The notes: generated by a model not told the origin, from the letters alone. A stretch of 64,000 bases of DNA from Pseudophaeobacter arcticus DSM 23566 (GCF_000473205.1 NZ_KI421507.1:4151470-4215469); one strand, 5' to 3'; shown: positions 19,433-29,938, numbered from the stretch's first letter. Numbers and translations: made by a program.

Positions 19433-20005
19433 TTAGCCCTCAACTGCAGAGACTGACCTTGTGTCAGCGGGATGCTCTCGCGGGGGGCGCCCAATGACAT
19501 CTTTCAGCTCTTCCAACTCGATGAAGTTGTCAGCCTGACGCCGCAGTTCATCAGAGATCATAGGCGGCTGGCTGCGAATGGTGGAAACGACAGAGACGCG
19601 AACGCCCTGACGCTGCAAGCTGGCAATCAGCGGGCGGAAATCGCCATCGCCTGAAAACAGAACGATGTGGTCAACGCGTGGGGCCAGTTCCATGGCATCC
19701 ACAGCAAGTTCGATGTCCATGTTGCCTTTGACTTTGCGGCGGCCCATGCTGTCGGTGTATTCCTTGGCCGGTTTGGTCACCATGGTGAAGCCATTGTAAT
19801 GCAGCCAGTCAACAAGGGGGCGGATGGGGGAATACTCATCATTTTCCAGCAGCGCCGTATAATAAAAGGCCCGCAAGAGCTTTCCGCGACGCATGAATTC
19901 CTGTCGCAAAAGCTTGTAGTCGATATCAAACCCTAACGCCTTGGCTGCGGCGTATAGATTCGAACCGTCTATGAACAGCGCAAGCCGTTCGTCTTTGTAA
20001 AACAT
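19433..20005 (-). CDS. NYN-domain (LabA/DUF88-like) protein
   Basis: 190 residues. The PIN-like NYN fold is seen as LALFIDGSNLYAAAKALGFDIDY (first Asp), KGNMDIELAVDAMEL (second acidic cluster) and DHIVLFSGDGDFRPLIASLQRQGVRVSVVS (third cluster). These acidic residues would bind metal as in related ribonucleases. Family members are suspected RNA-processing enzymes; the target is unknown. Soluble; promoter in the divergent gap before folK. Confidence 0.88.
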   Translation of the reverse strand: MFYKDERLALFIDGSNLYAAAKALGFDIDYKLLRQEFMRRGKLLRAFYYTALLENDEYSPIRPLVDWLHYNGFTMVTKPAKEYTDSMGRRKVKGNMDIELAVDAMELAPRVDHIVLFSGDGDFRPLIASLQRQGVRVSVVSTIRSQPPMISDELRRQADNFIELEELKDVIGRPPREHPADTRSVSAVEG

Positions 20006-20129
20006 CCTAAAGTGTCCTTCCGGTAAATCCGTTTACGCCAAAAGATCCGTGAGTGAATTGGGGGCGGCGAAACGGGTGGACATATTGTAAGTACTTTGGC
20101 ACCTGCTTCAAGTGTACGGTTTTTCCTAA

Positions 20130-20723
20130 ATGAGGTCAAAAGTGACCAATCTACGTTCAAAAGCGATCATTTCTTTGGGGGGTAACTTACCCTTGGGCGA
20201 AATGTCGCCACGACAAATACTAATGGCTGCAATGCAGGAAGTTGCTCTCCTTATGGGAGAACAGTGCCAAGTTTCACGCCTTTTTCAAACCCCTTGTTTT
20301 CCAGCCGGGGCCGGGCCTGATTTTGTCAATGCGGCGATGGCGGTTGAAACCGCGCTTGATCCCGAAGCATTATTGCAGTGCTTACATAGTGTTGAGCAAA
20401 AATTTTCTCGTTTGCGAAAGCAACGCTGGGGGACGCGAACACTGGATCTGGATTTGATTTCTCTGGGCGAGAAAGTGTTTCCTGATCCTGCTATTCACCA
20501 ACATTGGCGCGACCTGCCTCTGGAACAACAAATGTCACAAACACCTGATCACCTGATTCTCCCGCATCCTCGGATGCAGGACCGCGCCTTTGTTCTGGTG
20601 CCGATGTGTGACATCTGCCCGGAGTGGCGTCACCCAATTTTGGGGAAAACGGCGGCGGAACTCTGTGCTGCGCTGCCAAAATCGGATTTGGAGGCGGTTC
20701 TGCCGCTGCAATCCCCGGATTGA
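20130..20723 (+). CDS. folK: 2-amino-4-hydroxy-6-hydroxymethyldihydropteridine diphosphokinase
   Basis: 197 residues; transfers pyrophosphate from ATP to the pterin in folate synthesis. Markers: AIISLGGNLPLGE near the N-terminus, FSRLRKQRWGTRTLDLDLISLGE (the RxxRWGPRTLDLDI-type signature, here with T for P) and LILPHPRMQDRAFVLVPM. The start context is weak, but no other start fits better. It is less GC-rich in codon use than the following block. Confidence 0.92.
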   Translation: MRSKVTNLRSKAIISLGGNLPLGEMSPRQILMAAMQEVALLMGEQCQVSRLFQTPCFPAGAGPDFVNAAMAVETALDPEALLQCLHSVEQKFSRLRKQRWGTRTLDLDLISLGEKVFPDPAIHQHWRDLPLEQQMSQTPDHLILPHPRMQDRAFVLVPMCDICPEWRHPILGKTAAELCAALPKSDLEAVLPLQSPD

Positions 20724-20737
20724 AGCGTTTTCTGCGC

Positions 20738-20766
20738 TTGTCAACAAAAAGATATGGGCGTAAAAG
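20738..20766 (+). promoter_or_regulatory. Putative sigma-70-type promoter of rpoZ
   Basis: TTGTCA and TAAAAG separated by 17 bases, ending 39 bases before the rpoZ start. Confidence 0.45.
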
Positions 20767-20805
20767 TCGCTTTTCCGGACCCACACTGATTTTGGAGAGT
20801 CGCCT

Positions 20806-21159
20806 ATGGCCCGCGTAACGGTTGAAGACTGCGTAGATAAAGTACCAAACCGCTTTGAGTTGGTCATGCTGGCGGCCCATCGCGCCCGCGAAATCGCTGC
20901 CGGAGCTGCGCTCACGGTTGATCGCGACAACGACAAGAACCCCGTCGTGTCGCTGCGCGAAATCGCGGATGAGACCCAGCGCGCCGATGATCTGCGCGAG
21001 CGTCTGATCGAGAGTAATCAAAATCAGATCGAAGTCGATGAGCCCGAAGAAGATTCGATGGCTCTGTTGATGGGGGCCGAAAACGACAAACCTGCTGACG
21101 ACGACATGTCAGAAGAGAAACTGCTGCGTGCTCTCATGGAGGCGCAGGGGCAGGGCTGA
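20806..21159 (+). CDS. rpoZ: DNA-directed RNA polymerase omega subunit
   Basis: 117 residues. Begins [34 protein letters not shown], the conserved omega core that wraps the beta-prime C-terminus, with [12 protein letters not shown] following. The last 40 residues are acidic and variable, as in other alphaproteobacteria. TTGGAGAG lies just upstream of ATG 20806. It is placed before rsh, the usual alphaproteobacterial order; omega also contributes to ppGpp binding in some bacteria. Confidence 0.95.
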   Translation: MARVTVEDCVDKVPNRFELVMLAAHRAREIAAGAALTVDRDNDKNPVVSLREIADETQRADDLRERLIESNQNQIEVDEPEEDSMALLMGAENDKPADDDMSEEKLLRALMEAQGQG

Positions 21160-21199
21160 CATCAGCCATAACTCCCAATTTTGAGGCTGCGGACCGGAT

Positions 21200-23332
21200 A
21201 TGATTTCACCAGAAGACCTGATTGCTCTGGTCCGCAACTACAATCCAAAAACCAATGCCGACAAAATCGCCGAGGCCTTTGCCTATGGCGAAGAGATGCA
21301 CGCAGGCCAGTTCCGCCACTCGGGTGAACGCTATTTTTCCCACCCCGTAGCGGTTGCCGCCCTGTTGACCGAACAGCGACTGGACGATGCCACCATCATC
21401 ACCGCGCTGCTGCATGACACCATCGAAGACACCAAGGCCTCTTATGAAGAGGTTGTCAGCCGCTTTGGCCTGGAGGTGGCCGAGCTGGTGGATGGCGTCA
21501 CCAAACTGACCAATCTGCAACTTTCCAGCCGTGAGACCAAACAGGCGGAGAACTTCCGCAAATTGTTTATGGCGATGTCCAAGGATCTGCGGGTCATTCT
21601 GGTCAAGCTGGCTGATCGGCTGCACAATATGCGCACCATCAAGGCGATGAGGCCGGAAAAGCAGGCGCAGAAGGCCCGCGAAACCATGGATATCTATGCG
21701 CCGCTTGCGGGCCGCATGGGGATGCAATGGATGCGCGAAGAGCTGGAAGACCTGGCCTTCAAGGTGCTCAACCCCGAGGGCCGCCAGTCGATCATCCGCC
21801 GCTTTGTGACGCTGCAACGGGAAACCGGCGACGTGATCCACCGGATCACCGGCGACATGCGGGTTGAGCTGGAAAAAGCCGGCATCGAGGCCGAAGTCTT
21901 TGGCCGCGCCAAGAAGCCCTATTCGATCTGGCGCAAGATGCAGGCCAAGGATCAGGGCTTTTCGCGTCTGTCAGATATCTATGGCTTCCGTGTCATCACC
22001 CAATGCGAAGAAGACAGCTACAGGGCACTGGGCTGTATTCACCAGCGCTGGCGGGCGGTGCCGGGACGGTTCAAGGACTATATCAGCCAGCCAAAATCCA
22101 ACGGCTACCGCTCGATCCATACCACCGTTTCAGGCCGGGACGGCAAACGGGTGGAGGTGCAGATTCGCACCCGTCAGATGCATGATGTGGCCGAAACCGG
22201 CGTTGCGGCCCATTGGTCGTATCGCGATGGCGTGCGCTCGCAGAACCCCTTTGCGGTGGATCCGGCAAAATGGATTGCCTCGCTCACGGAACAGTTCGAC
22301 GCCGAAGAGGACCACGATGAGTTCCTCGAAGCGGTGAAGCTGGAGATGTATTCCGACCAGGTCTTTTGCTTTACGCCAAAAGGCGATGTGACCAAGCTGC
22401 CCAAGGGCGCCACGCCCATTGATTTTGCCTATGCCATCCACACCCGGATCGGCCACGCCTGCGTTGGCGCTAAGATCGACGGCATTCGGGTGCCTCTGTG
22501 GACCCGCATTCGCAACGGTCAATCGGTCGAGGTCATCACCGCCGAGGGGCAGACGCCCCAGGTGAGCTGGCTGGAGATCGCCACAACCGGCAAGGCCCGC
22601 ACTGCCATCCGCCGTGCCCTGCGCGAGGCGGACCGGGCGCGGTTTGTCAAACTGGGGCGGGAACTTGCGCGCTCTGCCTTTGAGCATGTGGGCCGCAAAT
22701 CCACCGATAAAACACTGGAAACAGCCGCAAGGGCCCTGCGGATCGTCTCGGTGAACGAGTTGTTGGCGCAGCTTGGGGCTGCCGAGATTACCGCCCACGA
22801 TGTGGTGCAGGCGGTCTACCCTGAACTGTCCTCGCAAGATGGCGATGTGATTTCACCCCGTCGTGCCGTTATTGGCCTGGAAGTCGGCCAGAGTTTTGAA
22901 CGCGCCCCCTGTTGTCAGCCTCTGCCGGGGGAGCGGATCATTGGCATCACCTACCGGGGCCGCGGCGTTGTTGTCCACACCGCCGATTGCGATCGGCTGG
23001 GCGAGTTTGAGGAACAGCCGGAACGCTGGGTTGACGTGCATTGGCACAGTGGCACACACCCTGCGGCTTACGGAGTCACCCTGGAGTTGACCGTCGGCAA
23101 TGATGCAGGAGTCCTGGGACGAATTTGCACATTGATTGGTGAGAAAAAGGCCAATATTTCCGATCTTGAGTTTTTGGATCGGAAACCAGACTTTTACCGG
23201 CTGATGATAAATGTTGAACTCAGGGATGTGGAGCAGCTGCATTCTCTGATGTTAACATTGGAGGCCGAGAGTGACGTCGCCGAAGTTGCGCGTTTCCGGG
23301 AGAAGCCGGAGAAACGCTTGATTTCGGGCTGA
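21200..23332 (+). CDS. rsh: Bifunctional (p)ppGpp synthetase/hydrolase Rsh
   Basis: 710 residues, the single long RelA/SpoT homolog typical of alphaproteobacteria. Order: HD hydrolase domain (GERYFSHPVAVAALL...TALLHDTIEDT), synthetase domain (DIYGFRVITQCEEDSYRALG...FKDYISQPKSNGYRSIHTTV), TGS domain (VFCFTPKGDVTKLPKGATPIDFAYAIHTRIGH), a helical/zinc-finger region and a C-terminal ACT domain (LTVGNDAGVLGRICTLIGEKKANISDLEF). Both active sites look intact, so it should make and degrade the alarmone. Confidence 0.95.
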   Translation: MISPEDLIALVRNYNPKTNADKIAEAFAYGEEMHAGQFRHSGERYFSHPVAVAALLTEQRLDDATIITALLHDTIEDTKASYEEVVSRFGLEVAELVDGVTKLTNLQLSSRETKQAENFRKLFMAMSKDLRVILVKLADRLHNMRTIKAMRPEKQAQKARETMDIYAPLAGRMGMQWMREELEDLAFKVLNPEGRQSIIRRFVTLQRETGDVIHRITGDMRVELEKAGIEAEVFGRAKKPYSIWRKMQAKDQGFSRLSDIYGFRVITQCEEDSYRALGCIHQRWRAVPGRFKDYISQPKSNGYRSIHTTVSGRDGKRVEVQIRTRQMHDVAETGVAAHWSYRDGVRSQNPFAVDPAKWIASLTEQFDAEEDHDEFLEAVKLEMYSDQVFCFTPKGDVTKLPKGATPIDFAYAIHTRIGHACVGAKIDGIRVPLWTRIRNGQSVEVITAEGQTPQVSWLEIATTGKARTAIRRALREADRARFVKLGRELARSAFEHVGRKSTDKTLETAARALRIVSVNELLAQLGAAEITAHDVVQAVYPELSSQDGDVISPRRAVIGLEVGQSFERAPCCQPLPGERIIGITYRGRGVVVHTADCDRLGEFEEQPERWVDVHWHSGTHPAAYGVTLELTVGNDAGVLGRICTLIGEKKANISDLEFLDRKPDFYRLMINVELRDVEQLHSLMLTLEAESDVAEVARFREKPEKRLISG

Positions 23333-23364
23333 GGCTCGGTTGGAACTAGGAAGGACGCAGGGCT

Positions 23365-24072
23365 TTGGTATTCAGGCGCCGTGATAGACGCCCGCTTCAT
23401 CGAGCGGTCGCGGATTTCATCTGGCCCCGCGGGGGCTGGAAACGGGCATTTCTATACGTAAGGCACCGGGTCCGCCGCCTGCCTGATTCGCCCGAACGCA
23501 TTGCCCGCGGGGTCTGGGCCGGGGTCTTCACCACTTTTACGCCGTTTTATGCCATGCATTTTATCGTCGCGGCACTGATTGCCCGGCTGATGAACGGCAA
23601 TATCCTGGCGGCGCTGAGCGGCACCTTCTTTGGCAACCCGCTGACCTATGTGCCGATTGGGGTTGCTGCCCTGCAGACCGGACACTGGATGCTGGGCACC
23701 GAATACGAAGAGGTTGATCGCTCTCTGGTTGGTAAGTTTCTGGATGCGGGCAAAGATTTGAAAGACAATCTCTTTGCGCTGTTTCACGACCAGCCGGCTG
23801 ATTGGCACGGGCTGTCCTTGTTCTACGATGAGGTGTTCTTTCCTTATCTGGTTGGCGGTATTCTGCCCGGTGTCATCACCGCTACCATCTGCTACATGAT
23901 CAGCCTGCCGGTGATCCGCGCCTATCAGCAGCACCGGCGGTCGCGCATCAAGGCCAAGTTTGAGGCGATCAAGAAGCGCGCCGAGATGGAAGCCGCCGGG
24001 ATCTCACCGGTGGTCGAAACCAAAAAGCCCAAACCCAAACTGGCCCTGCCACGGGTGCGCAAGGTGAAATAA
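23365..24072 (+). CDS. DUF2062 membrane protein
   Basis: 235 residues from TTG 23365, with AGGAAGG nine bases upstream. DUF2062 core: [57 protein letters not shown], two to three membrane segments, and a further pair near residues 155-190. Basic C-terminal tail ([16 protein letters not shown]). Function unknown; it lies between rsh and pdxJ as in related genomes. Confidence 0.8.
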   Translation: MVFRRRDRRPLHRAVADFIWPRGGWKRAFLYVRHRVRRLPDSPERIARGVWAGVFTTFTPFYAMHFIVAALIARLMNGNILAALSGTFFGNPLTYVPIGVAALQTGHWMLGTEYEEVDRSLVGKFLDAGKDLKDNLFALFHDQPADWHGLSLFYDEVFFPYLVGGILPGVITATICYMISLPVIRAYQQHRRSRIKAKFEAIKKRAEMEAAGISPVVETKKPKPKLALPRVRKVK

Positions 24073-24158
24073 CCAGCCACCTCCGCGCCGGAGGGGTTGC
24101 TCTTGGCGGTTTGCGGTCTAATCTCGCGGCAACAGATACTGATCTCGGGATACATGAC

Positions 24159-24908
24159 ATGGCTCAGAACGCATTGCGCTTGGGTGTGAATATCGACCAC
24201 GTGGCCACTGTGCGAAATGCGCGTGGCGGCGATAACCCGGATCCGGTCCGGGCTGCAATCCTGGCGCAGAACGCAGGCGCCGATGGCATCACCGCCCATC
24301 TGCGCGAGGACCGCCGCCATATTGTCGATGCCGATATCGACGGCCTGATGGCGGCCCTGCGCATCCCGCTGAATTTCGAGATGGCGGCAACGCCGGAAAT
24401 GCAGGCCATCGCCCTGCGCCACAAACCCCATGCGGTCTGCCTGGTGCCGGAAAAACGCGAAGAGCGCACCACCGAGGGGGGGCTGGATGTGGCGGGCAAT
24501 GACAATGCGCTTGCGGACTATATCGCGCCTCTGTGCCAGGCAGGCAGCCGGGTGTCGATGTTCATCGGCGCCGAGAAGTCGCAGGTCGAGGCTAGCCACC
24601 GGATTGGTGCGCCGGTGATCGAATTGCACGCCGGAGCCTATGCCGACGCCTGGGCTGAAGGACGCTGGGATGTGCGTGATGCGGAACTGGCCAAGATCAC
24701 CGAAATGGCCGCCTATGCCACGGATCTGGGGCTGGAGGTGCATGTGGGGCACGGTCTGACCTATGACAGCGTTGGCCCGATTGCCGCCCTGCCCGAGGTC
24801 AAGGAGCTCAATATCGGCCATTTTCTGATGGGAGAGGCGATGTTTGTTGGCCTGCCCGCCGCCCTGGCCGAAATGCGCCGTCAGATGGATCTGGCACGCC
24901 AGGGATAA
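24159..24908 (+). CDS. pdxJ: Pyridoxine 5'-phosphate synthase
   Basis: 249 residues from ATG 24159. TIM-barrel enzyme condensing 1-deoxyxylulose 5-phosphate with 3-amino-1-hydroxyacetone phosphate. Markers: [62 protein letters not shown] and the C-terminal phosphate loop region [13 protein letters not shown]...[17 protein letters not shown]. Cytosolic. It heads the run to acpS, lepB, rnc and era. Confidence 0.96.
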   Translation: MAQNALRLGVNIDHVATVRNARGGDNPDPVRAAILAQNAGADGITAHLREDRRHIVDADIDGLMAALRIPLNFEMAATPEMQAIALRHKPHAVCLVPEKREERTTEGGLDVAGNDNALADYIAPLCQAGSRVSMFIGAEKSQVEASHRIGAPVIELHAGAYADAWAEGRWDVRDAELAKITEMAAYATDLGLEVHVGHGLTYDSVGPIAALPEVKELNIGHFLMGEAMFVGLPAALAEMRRQMDLARQG

Positions 24909-24926
24909 GATTTGGGGGTAAACACC

Positions 24927-25490
24927 ATGCGACGTTTCTTTTCAGGACTTACCGGCGGTGCCGTGATCGCTTTGTCGGGGGCGTCAGGTGCTGGGGCGCA
25001 AAGCCTGCAGAGCTGTGACTGGGTGGCCTCAGCTGCCAATCTGGTCGAACCCTGGGCAGAGACCAGTCGCACCTATGGGGATGGTGCGGTACGTATTGCT
25101 TTGCTGGACACTGGCGGCGAGCCCGCCTGTTGCTCCAGCCATCTGCTTATTCTGTCGCCAGACCCTGAATATGGCCAGGCCTGTCATGTTCTGTCTGACC
25201 GGCAAGGAACCGGGTTTCGCCAGGTTTTCCTGGAGCAGAGCAACAGCCGCTATGATGCTGGAAAGGGCCTGCTGGTGACCATTCCCGTTGGCCGGTTTGA
25301 CCCGGATACCGGTGGTGTGGATCCGGCAAGCATCCAGCCCGTGTCGATCCGGATCAATCAATCCTCTGGTCAGTTGGCCCTGGAGGCAGCATCCGCAGCG
25401 CCAGCCTCTGCCCCGTCGGCCAGTACATTATCTGCCAGTACACCATCCGCCAGTGCCCCGTCTGTCGGCGACCAAGGCGCAAAAAAGTAG
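24927..25490 (+). CDS. Exported protein of unknown function between pdxJ and acpS
   Basis: 187 residues from ATG 24927 (GGGGG upstream). Signal peptide MRRFFSGLTGGAVIALSGASGAGAQS. Mature part contains SCDWVASAANLVEPW, two adjacent cysteines (EPACCSSHLLIL) and YGQACHVLSD, suggesting disulfides in the periplasm. The C-terminal 35 residues are an Ala/Ser/Pro repeat (SASTLSASTPSASAPS) produced by a 15-bp DNA repeat near 25418-25465. No family recognised. Confidence 0.65.
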   Translation: MRRFFSGLTGGAVIALSGASGAGAQSLQSCDWVASAANLVEPWAETSRTYGDGAVRIALLDTGGEPACCSSHLLILSPDPEYGQACHVLSDRQGTGFRQVFLEQSNSRYDAGKGLLVTIPVGRFDPDTGGVDPASIQPVSIRINQSSGQLALEAASAAPASAPSASTLSASTPSASAPSVGDQGAKK

Positions 25491-25571
25491 CGCTGCCGGG
25501 CAATTGCGCCGCCCCGGACTGCGCGGTGGCTGGTGCCAGGGCATTCCCCTTGAACTCCTGAGAGGCCCGTC

Positions 25572-26027
25572 ATGATCCTGGGTATCGGAACCGACCTTGC
25601 CAATATCGAACGCATCCAGGGCACTCTGGATCGGTTTGGGGATCGGTTCCGCAACCGGGTCTTTACCGATGTCGAGCAGCGCAAGGCCGAACGGCGGCGG
25701 GACGTGGCGGGCACCTATGCCAAACGCTGGGCCGCCAAAGAAGCCTGCTCCAAGGCGCTTGGCACCGGGCTGCGCATGGGTATCGCCTGGAAGGACATGG
25801 CCGTCAGCAACCTGCGCAGCGGCCAGCCTGTGATGCAGGTCACCGGCTGGGCGGCAGAGCGCCTGGCCAAAATGACACCACCGGGTCACAGCGCGGTTAT
25901 TCATGTGACATTGACCGATGATCACCCCTGGGCACAGGCCTTTGTGGTCATTGAGGCCCGGCCAATTTGTGCTCAGCCAGTGGATCAGTCTGCGGATCAG
26001 TCGGCTGAAACGGCCAGTGAAGCTTGA
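25572..26027 (+). CDS. acpS: Holo-[acyl-carrier-protein] synthase
   Basis: 151 residues; attaches 4'-phosphopantetheine to ACP. Family signature [15 protein letters not shown] with metal-binding Asp8, and [17 protein letters not shown] with the second acidic ligand. GAGAGG precedes ATG 25572. The last 16 residues ([15 protein letters not shown]) are a repeat-derived tail not needed for the fold. Confidence 0.94.
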   Translation: MILGIGTDLANIERIQGTLDRFGDRFRNRVFTDVEQRKAERRRDVAGTYAKRWAAKEACSKALGTGLRMGIAWKDMAVSNLRSGQPVMQVTGWAAERLAKMTPPGHSAVIHVTLTDDHPWAQAFVVIEARPICAQPVDQSADQSAETASEA

Positions 26028-26088
26028 CTCGCGCCCCCCACGCGCTCATGTAGCGCCGGACCCTTCAATTTATAACCCGGAGAGCCTG

Positions 26089-26925
26089 ATGACGGCAAAA
26101 CCTACGGCCGGACAATCGATCCTCGAAACGGTAAAGACCATTGTTTATGCCCTTTTGATTGCTGGGGTCTTTCGGACCCTGTTTTTCCAACCCTTCTGGA
26201 TCCCCTCGGGGTCGATGAAGGAGACGCTGCTGATTGGTGATTTCCTCTTCGTCAACAAGATGGCCTATGGGTATTCTTACGCCTCCTGCCCCAGCGTGCG
26301 GATCGGTGCGATTGGGCTGAATATCGACGCCGAAGACATCTGTGGCTTTCTCGACAATGACAATTCTCGCTTGTTGGGCTCTGACCCCGAGCGCGGCGAT
26401 GTGGTTGTCTTCCGCCATCCGGTCACCGGGACCGACTTTATCAAACGGCTGATTGGCCTGCCGGGTGACAGTATCCAGGTGAAAAACGGCGTGTTGTTCA
26501 TCAATGGCACAGCCGTAGGGCTAGAGGATGCGGGCAACTTTGAGGAAGCCATGGCGCCGCAGGGGCCACAGGGCTCCCGCCCGCGGTGTGAAAATGCGCC
26601 TGTGGGCCTTGGCGGAAGCTGTCTCAAATCGCGCCAGATTGAGACCTTTCCAAATGGCAATACGCATGCGATCCTCAATATTGGCAATCAGTCTGCGGAC
26701 CACACTGGCGTCTATAAAGTCCCCGAGGGGCATTTTTTCTTCATGGGCGACAACCGCGACAATTCCAGCGACAGCCGTCTGGCACAGACTGCTGGTGGCG
26801 TTGGCTTTGTTCCGCTCAAAAATCTGATTGGGCGCGCGGATCGTATCATGTTCTCTTCTGCCGGCCGCTCCATGTTGTTTTTCTGGACCTGGCGTTCTGA
26901 CCGCTACTTCAAGGGGATCGAGTGA
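26089..26925 (+). CDS. lepB: Signal peptidase I
   Basis: 278 residues from ATG 26089. One N-terminal membrane helix ([20 protein letters not shown]) then the catalytic Ser42 in [22 protein letters not shown] and general base Lys119 in [29 protein letters not shown] is the conserved box E. Cleaves Sec/Tat signal peptides at the outer face of the inner membrane. An insertion of about 40 residues after box B is usual in this group. Stop overlaps rnc start. Confidence 0.95.
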   Translation: MTAKPTAGQSILETVKTIVYALLIAGVFRTLFFQPFWIPSGSMKETLLIGDFLFVNKMAYGYSYASCPSVRIGAIGLNIDAEDICGFLDNDNSRLLGSDPERGDVVVFRHPVTGTDFIKRLIGLPGDSIQVKNGVLFINGTAVGLEDAGNFEEAMAPQGPQGSRPRCENAPVGLGGSCLKSRQIETFPNGNTHAILNIGNQSADHTGVYKVPEGHFFFMGDNRDNSSDSRLAQTAGGVGFVPLKNLIGRADRIMFSSAGRSMLFFWTWRSDRYFKGIE

Positions 26926-27608
26926 AACTATCCAAAGAAATGCGCGTCTTTGAACAGCGGATCGGGCACCAGTTTGCCCGGCCCGAGCTTTTGGTGCGCG
27001 CCTTGACCCACCCCTCCGTTTCCTCTCCAAACCGCAAGGATAACCAGCGTCTGGAGTTTCTCGGCGACCGTGTGCTTGGCCTGGTTATGGCAACAGCCCT
27101 GCTGGAGCATGACAAAGACGCCAGCGAAGGCCAGTTGGCGCCGCGGTTCAACGCCCTGGTGCGCAAAGAAGCCTGCGCCGATGTCGCCCGCGAGATCGAA
27201 CTGGGCGAGGTGCTGAAACTGGGCCGTTCGGAAATGATGTCCGGCGGACGGCGCAAGCTGGCGCTGTTGGGCGATGGCATGGAGGCGGTGATTGCCGCCG
27301 TTTACAAGGACGCAGGGTTTGAAGTCGCCCAGGCGATGATCCTGCGCCTCTGGGGCGCGCGCATTCACCAGGTCGAAGCCGACGCCCGTGATCCCAAAAC
27401 CGCGCTGCAGGAATATGTCCAGGCGCGCCGTCAATCGCCGCCTGACTATGTGCAGGTGGGGCGCGAAGGCCCGGATCACCAACCTATCTTTACCATTGCT
27501 GTTCGGCTCGAAGATGGCACCGAAGAGCGCGCAGTTGCGGGCTCAAAACGTCTCGCAGAACAGGCCGCAGCCAAGGCGCTCTTGGCACGTTTGGAGCAAT
27601 CAACATGA
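26922..27608 (+). CDS. rnc: Ribonuclease III
   Basis: 228 residues, GTG start within the lepB stop. Catalytic signature [17 protein letters not shown] and later acidic residues [14 protein letters not shown]; double-stranded RNA-binding domain from about residue 155 ([40 protein letters not shown]...[15 protein letters not shown]). Processes rRNA precursors and structured RNAs. Its stop overlaps era. Confidence 0.96.
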   Translation: MKLSKEMRVFEQRIGHQFARPELLVRALTHPSVSSPNRKDNQRLEFLGDRVLGLVMATALLEHDKDASEGQLAPRFNALVRKEACADVAREIELGEVLKLGRSEMMSGGRRKLALLGDGMEAVIAAVYKDAGFEVAQAMILRLWGARIHQVEADARDPKTALQEYVQARRQSPPDYVQVGREGPDHQPIFTIAVRLEDGTEERAVAGSKRLAEQAAAKALLARLEQST

Positions 27609-28510
27609 CAACACGCGCCGGGTTCGTCGCCCTGATCGGAGAGCCCAACGCGGGCAAATCCACTCTTCTCAACCGGATGGTCGGGGCCAAGGTCTCGATT
27701 GTCACCCATAAGGTCCAGACCACCCGCGCCCGGGTGCGCGGCGTTGCGATGGAAGGCGAGAGCCAGATTGTTTTTGTCGACACCCCCGGCCTGTTTCAGC
27801 CCCGCCGCCGTCTGGATCGCGCCATGGTCGCCGCGGCCTGGGGCGGCGCTGCCGATGCTGAAATTGTGCTGCTGCTGGTCGAGGCCCACCGTGGCATCAC
27901 CGAAGGCGTGGAGCGCATTCTCGAAGGTCTCGCGGATGTGGCCCAGGGCCGGACCGTGGCCCTGGTGATCAACAAGATCGACCGGGTGCAATCCGAGGTG
28001 CTGCTTGGCCTTACCAAGGGCCTGAACGATCGCTTTGATTTTGCCGAAACCTTTTTGATCTCTGCCGAGCGTGGCCACGGGGTCGAGGTGCTGCGCAGCT
28101 GGCTGGCCAAGACGCTCCCCGAAGGTCCCTGGCTGTATCCCGAAGACCAGATCGCCGACCTGCCAATGCGGATGATCGCAGCAGAAATCACCCGTGAAAA
28201 GCTGACCCTGCGTTTGCACCAGGAGCTGCCCTACCAGATGACGGTCGAGACCGAAAACTGGGAAGAGCGCAAAGATGGCTCCGCCAAGATCGACCAGGTG
28301 ATCTATGTGGTTCGCGATGGTCACAAAGGCATCGTTCTGGGCAAGCGCGGCGAAACCATCAAGGCGGTTTCGCAGGCCTCCCGCGAAGAGCTGACTGAGT
28401 TCCTGGGCCGCAAGGTGCATCTGTTCCTGCAGGTCAAAGTGCGCCCCAACTGGCTGGAAGAGGCCGAGCGCTACTCGGAAATGGGACTGGACTTCAAAGA
28501 CGGCAACTAG
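27605..28510 (+). CDS. era: GTPase Era
   Basis: 301 residues; binds 16S rRNA and assists 30S assembly. G1 [17 protein letters not shown]2 region TRARVRG, G3 DTPGL, G4 NKID, and a C-terminal type II KH domain including [43 protein letters not shown] 27605 overlaps the rnc stop, so rnc and era are coupled. Confidence 0.97.
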   Translation: MTTRAGFVALIGEPNAGKSTLLNRMVGAKVSIVTHKVQTTRARVRGVAMEGESQIVFVDTPGLFQPRRRLDRAMVAAAWGGAADAEIVLLLVEAHRGITEGVERILEGLADVAQGRTVALVINKIDRVQSEVLLGLTKGLNDRFDFAETFLISAERGHGVEVLRSWLAKTLPEGPWLYPEDQIADLPMRMIAAEITREKLTLRLHQELPYQMTVETENWEERKDGSAKIDQVIYVVRDGHKGIVLGKRGETIKAVSQASREELTEFLGRKVHLFLQVKVRPNWLEEAERYSEMGLDFKDGN

Positions 28511-28565
28511 GCGGGGCGCGCTCTGCACAGGGCGCGTACCACCCTTCATCTTTCCCTAAATATCT

Positions 28566-28584
28566 CCGCCGGAGGCTCCGGCGG
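28566..28584. repeat. GC-rich palindrome after era
   Basis: CCGCCGGAG-G-CTCCGGCGG, a perfect 9-bp inverted repeat. No T-run follows, so it is probably an intergenic palindromic element; a weaker relative lies near 24084-24098. Confidence 0.6.
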
Positions 28585-28634
28585 CTGCCACAGATGCGGC
28601 GGCCTGCGGCGGGGATCACACCAGAGGCCCCGCA

Positions 28635-28964
28635 ATGCCCCGACTGACCGCCCGTTTCTGGGTTGATGCCTATCTTGCACGTCTGCGGTTTCAGGAGATC
28701 CCTGGATTTGTCACTGCCCATGGCGATGACACCGCAGGCGCGGTGCTGGTCAAACTGAACACTCTGGACGGGCAGGCGCAGTCGTTTCACCGCTCCTACG
28801 ATCTGATGAGCGGCGCGCGCAAATGGATTGAACATGCCAGCGGCGTCGAGGCCGATGTTGACGCCGCGATCCGGCGGCAGCAGGAATTTGATCCGGATCT
28901 CTGGGTGATCGAGGTCGAGGACCGCGCCGGCCGTCATCTGCTGGATGAACCGGGGCTGGAATAA
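28635..28964 (+). CDS. DUF1491 family protein
   Basis: 109 residues. Sequence pattern PRLTARFWVDAYLARLRFQEIPGFVTAHGDDTAGAVLVKLNTLDG...RKWIEH...EFDPDLWVIEVEDRAGRHLLDEPGL is typical of DUF1491, an alphaproteobacterial family of unknown function encoded next to recO. Small, soluble, single domain. Confidence 0.85.
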   Translation: MPRLTARFWVDAYLARLRFQEIPGFVTAHGDDTAGAVLVKLNTLDGQAQSFHRSYDLMSGARKWIEHASGVEADVDAAIRRQQEFDPDLWVIEVEDRAGRHLLDEPGLE

Positions 28965-29004
28965 GCCCAGTTTTGAATAAACCCGGTCTTGAATAAATCC
29001 GGTC
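28957..29004 (+). repeat. 16-bp tandem repeats over the DUF1491 stop codon
   Basis: Two clear 16-bp units (28973-28988 and 28989-29004, TTGAATAAACCCGGTC and one-base variant) and a degenerate first unit containing the gene's GAATAA end. Confidence 0.75.
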
Positions 29005-29118
29005 TGGGCGCCCATCTGTCAAAGGCGATGGCGGGGCTTGCTGTTGCTCTGCTGTTCGGGTCTGATGGCCTGGGCTGGATCCGTCGGGGCCGGATCGCGC
29101 AACCAGGGGAGAACAGCA

Positions 29119-29853
29119 GTGGAATGGCGTGATCATGGCATTTTACTGTCCAGCCGTCGCCATGGGGAAACGGCAGTGATCATTGATGTCTTTACCGAGG
29201 CCCATGGCCGCCACGCCGGTATTGTGCATGGCGGTGCCAGCCGCAAAAAGGCGCCGGTGCTGCAACCGGGGGCGCAGCTGGATCTGTTGTGGCGGGCCCG
29301 GCTGGAGGATCACCTGGGCAGCTATCAGGCCGAACCGCTGCGCAGCCGTGCGGCTGCGGCCTTTTCTGGTCGTATGGCGCTGGCGGGGCTCAATGCGGTG
29401 ACGGCTCTGTTGGGGTTTTGCCTGCCCGAGCGCGAAGCCTACCCGGACCTTTACAAACAGTCCGAGCAATTGCTGGATCTTCTGGAGCAGGCCGAGCTCT
29501 GGCCCCTGGCCTATCTGCGCTGGGAAATGGCCCTGCTCAAGGAGATGGGGTTTGGGCTTGATCTCAGCGCCTGCGCGGTGTCCGGGCGCAATGAGGATCT
29601 GGCCTATATCTCGCCAAGGACGGGGCGGGCGGTGTCTGTGCAGGAGGCCGGGCAATGGGTCGACCGCCTGTTGCCGCTGCCGCCGGTCCTGCGCGGGATA
29701 GGCAATGCCGCGGATCATGAGGTGGCGCAGGGGCTGCAGACCACCGGGTTTTTTCTGTCAGAGCGGCTGGCGCCCAGTCTGGGGAACCAACCGCTGCCCC
29801 AGGCCCGCAGCAGGTTTATTGACGCATTCATGCGCCGATTGCCGGGCAGTTGA
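29119..29853 (+). CDS. recO: DNA repair protein RecO
   Basis: 244 residues from GTG 29119 ([39 protein letters not shown]). This is the N-terminal OB fold; the helical domain follows with [32 protein letters not shown]. The longer frame to 29038 has no homology-like sequence. Works with RecF/RecR to load RecA at gaps. AGGGGAGA lies upstream. Confidence 0.92.
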   Translation: MEWRDHGILLSSRRHGETAVIIDVFTEAHGRHAGIVHGGASRKKAPVLQPGAQLDLLWRARLEDHLGSYQAEPLRSRAAAAFSGRMALAGLNAVTALLGFCLPEREAYPDLYKQSEQLLDLLEQAELWPLAYLRWEMALLKEMGFGLDLSACAVSGRNEDLAYISPRTGRAVSVQEAGQWVDRLLPLPPVLRGIGNAADHEVAQGLQTTGFFLSERLAPSLGNQPLPQARSRFIDAFMRRLPGS

Positions 29854-29938
29854 AGCTTTATAGGCGCGCCAGGTCAGGAAACGGCGCTGCTGGGCGGGGC
29901 CACCCCTAGCCCGGCTCTCTTCTTGTCGACTGCCGGGG

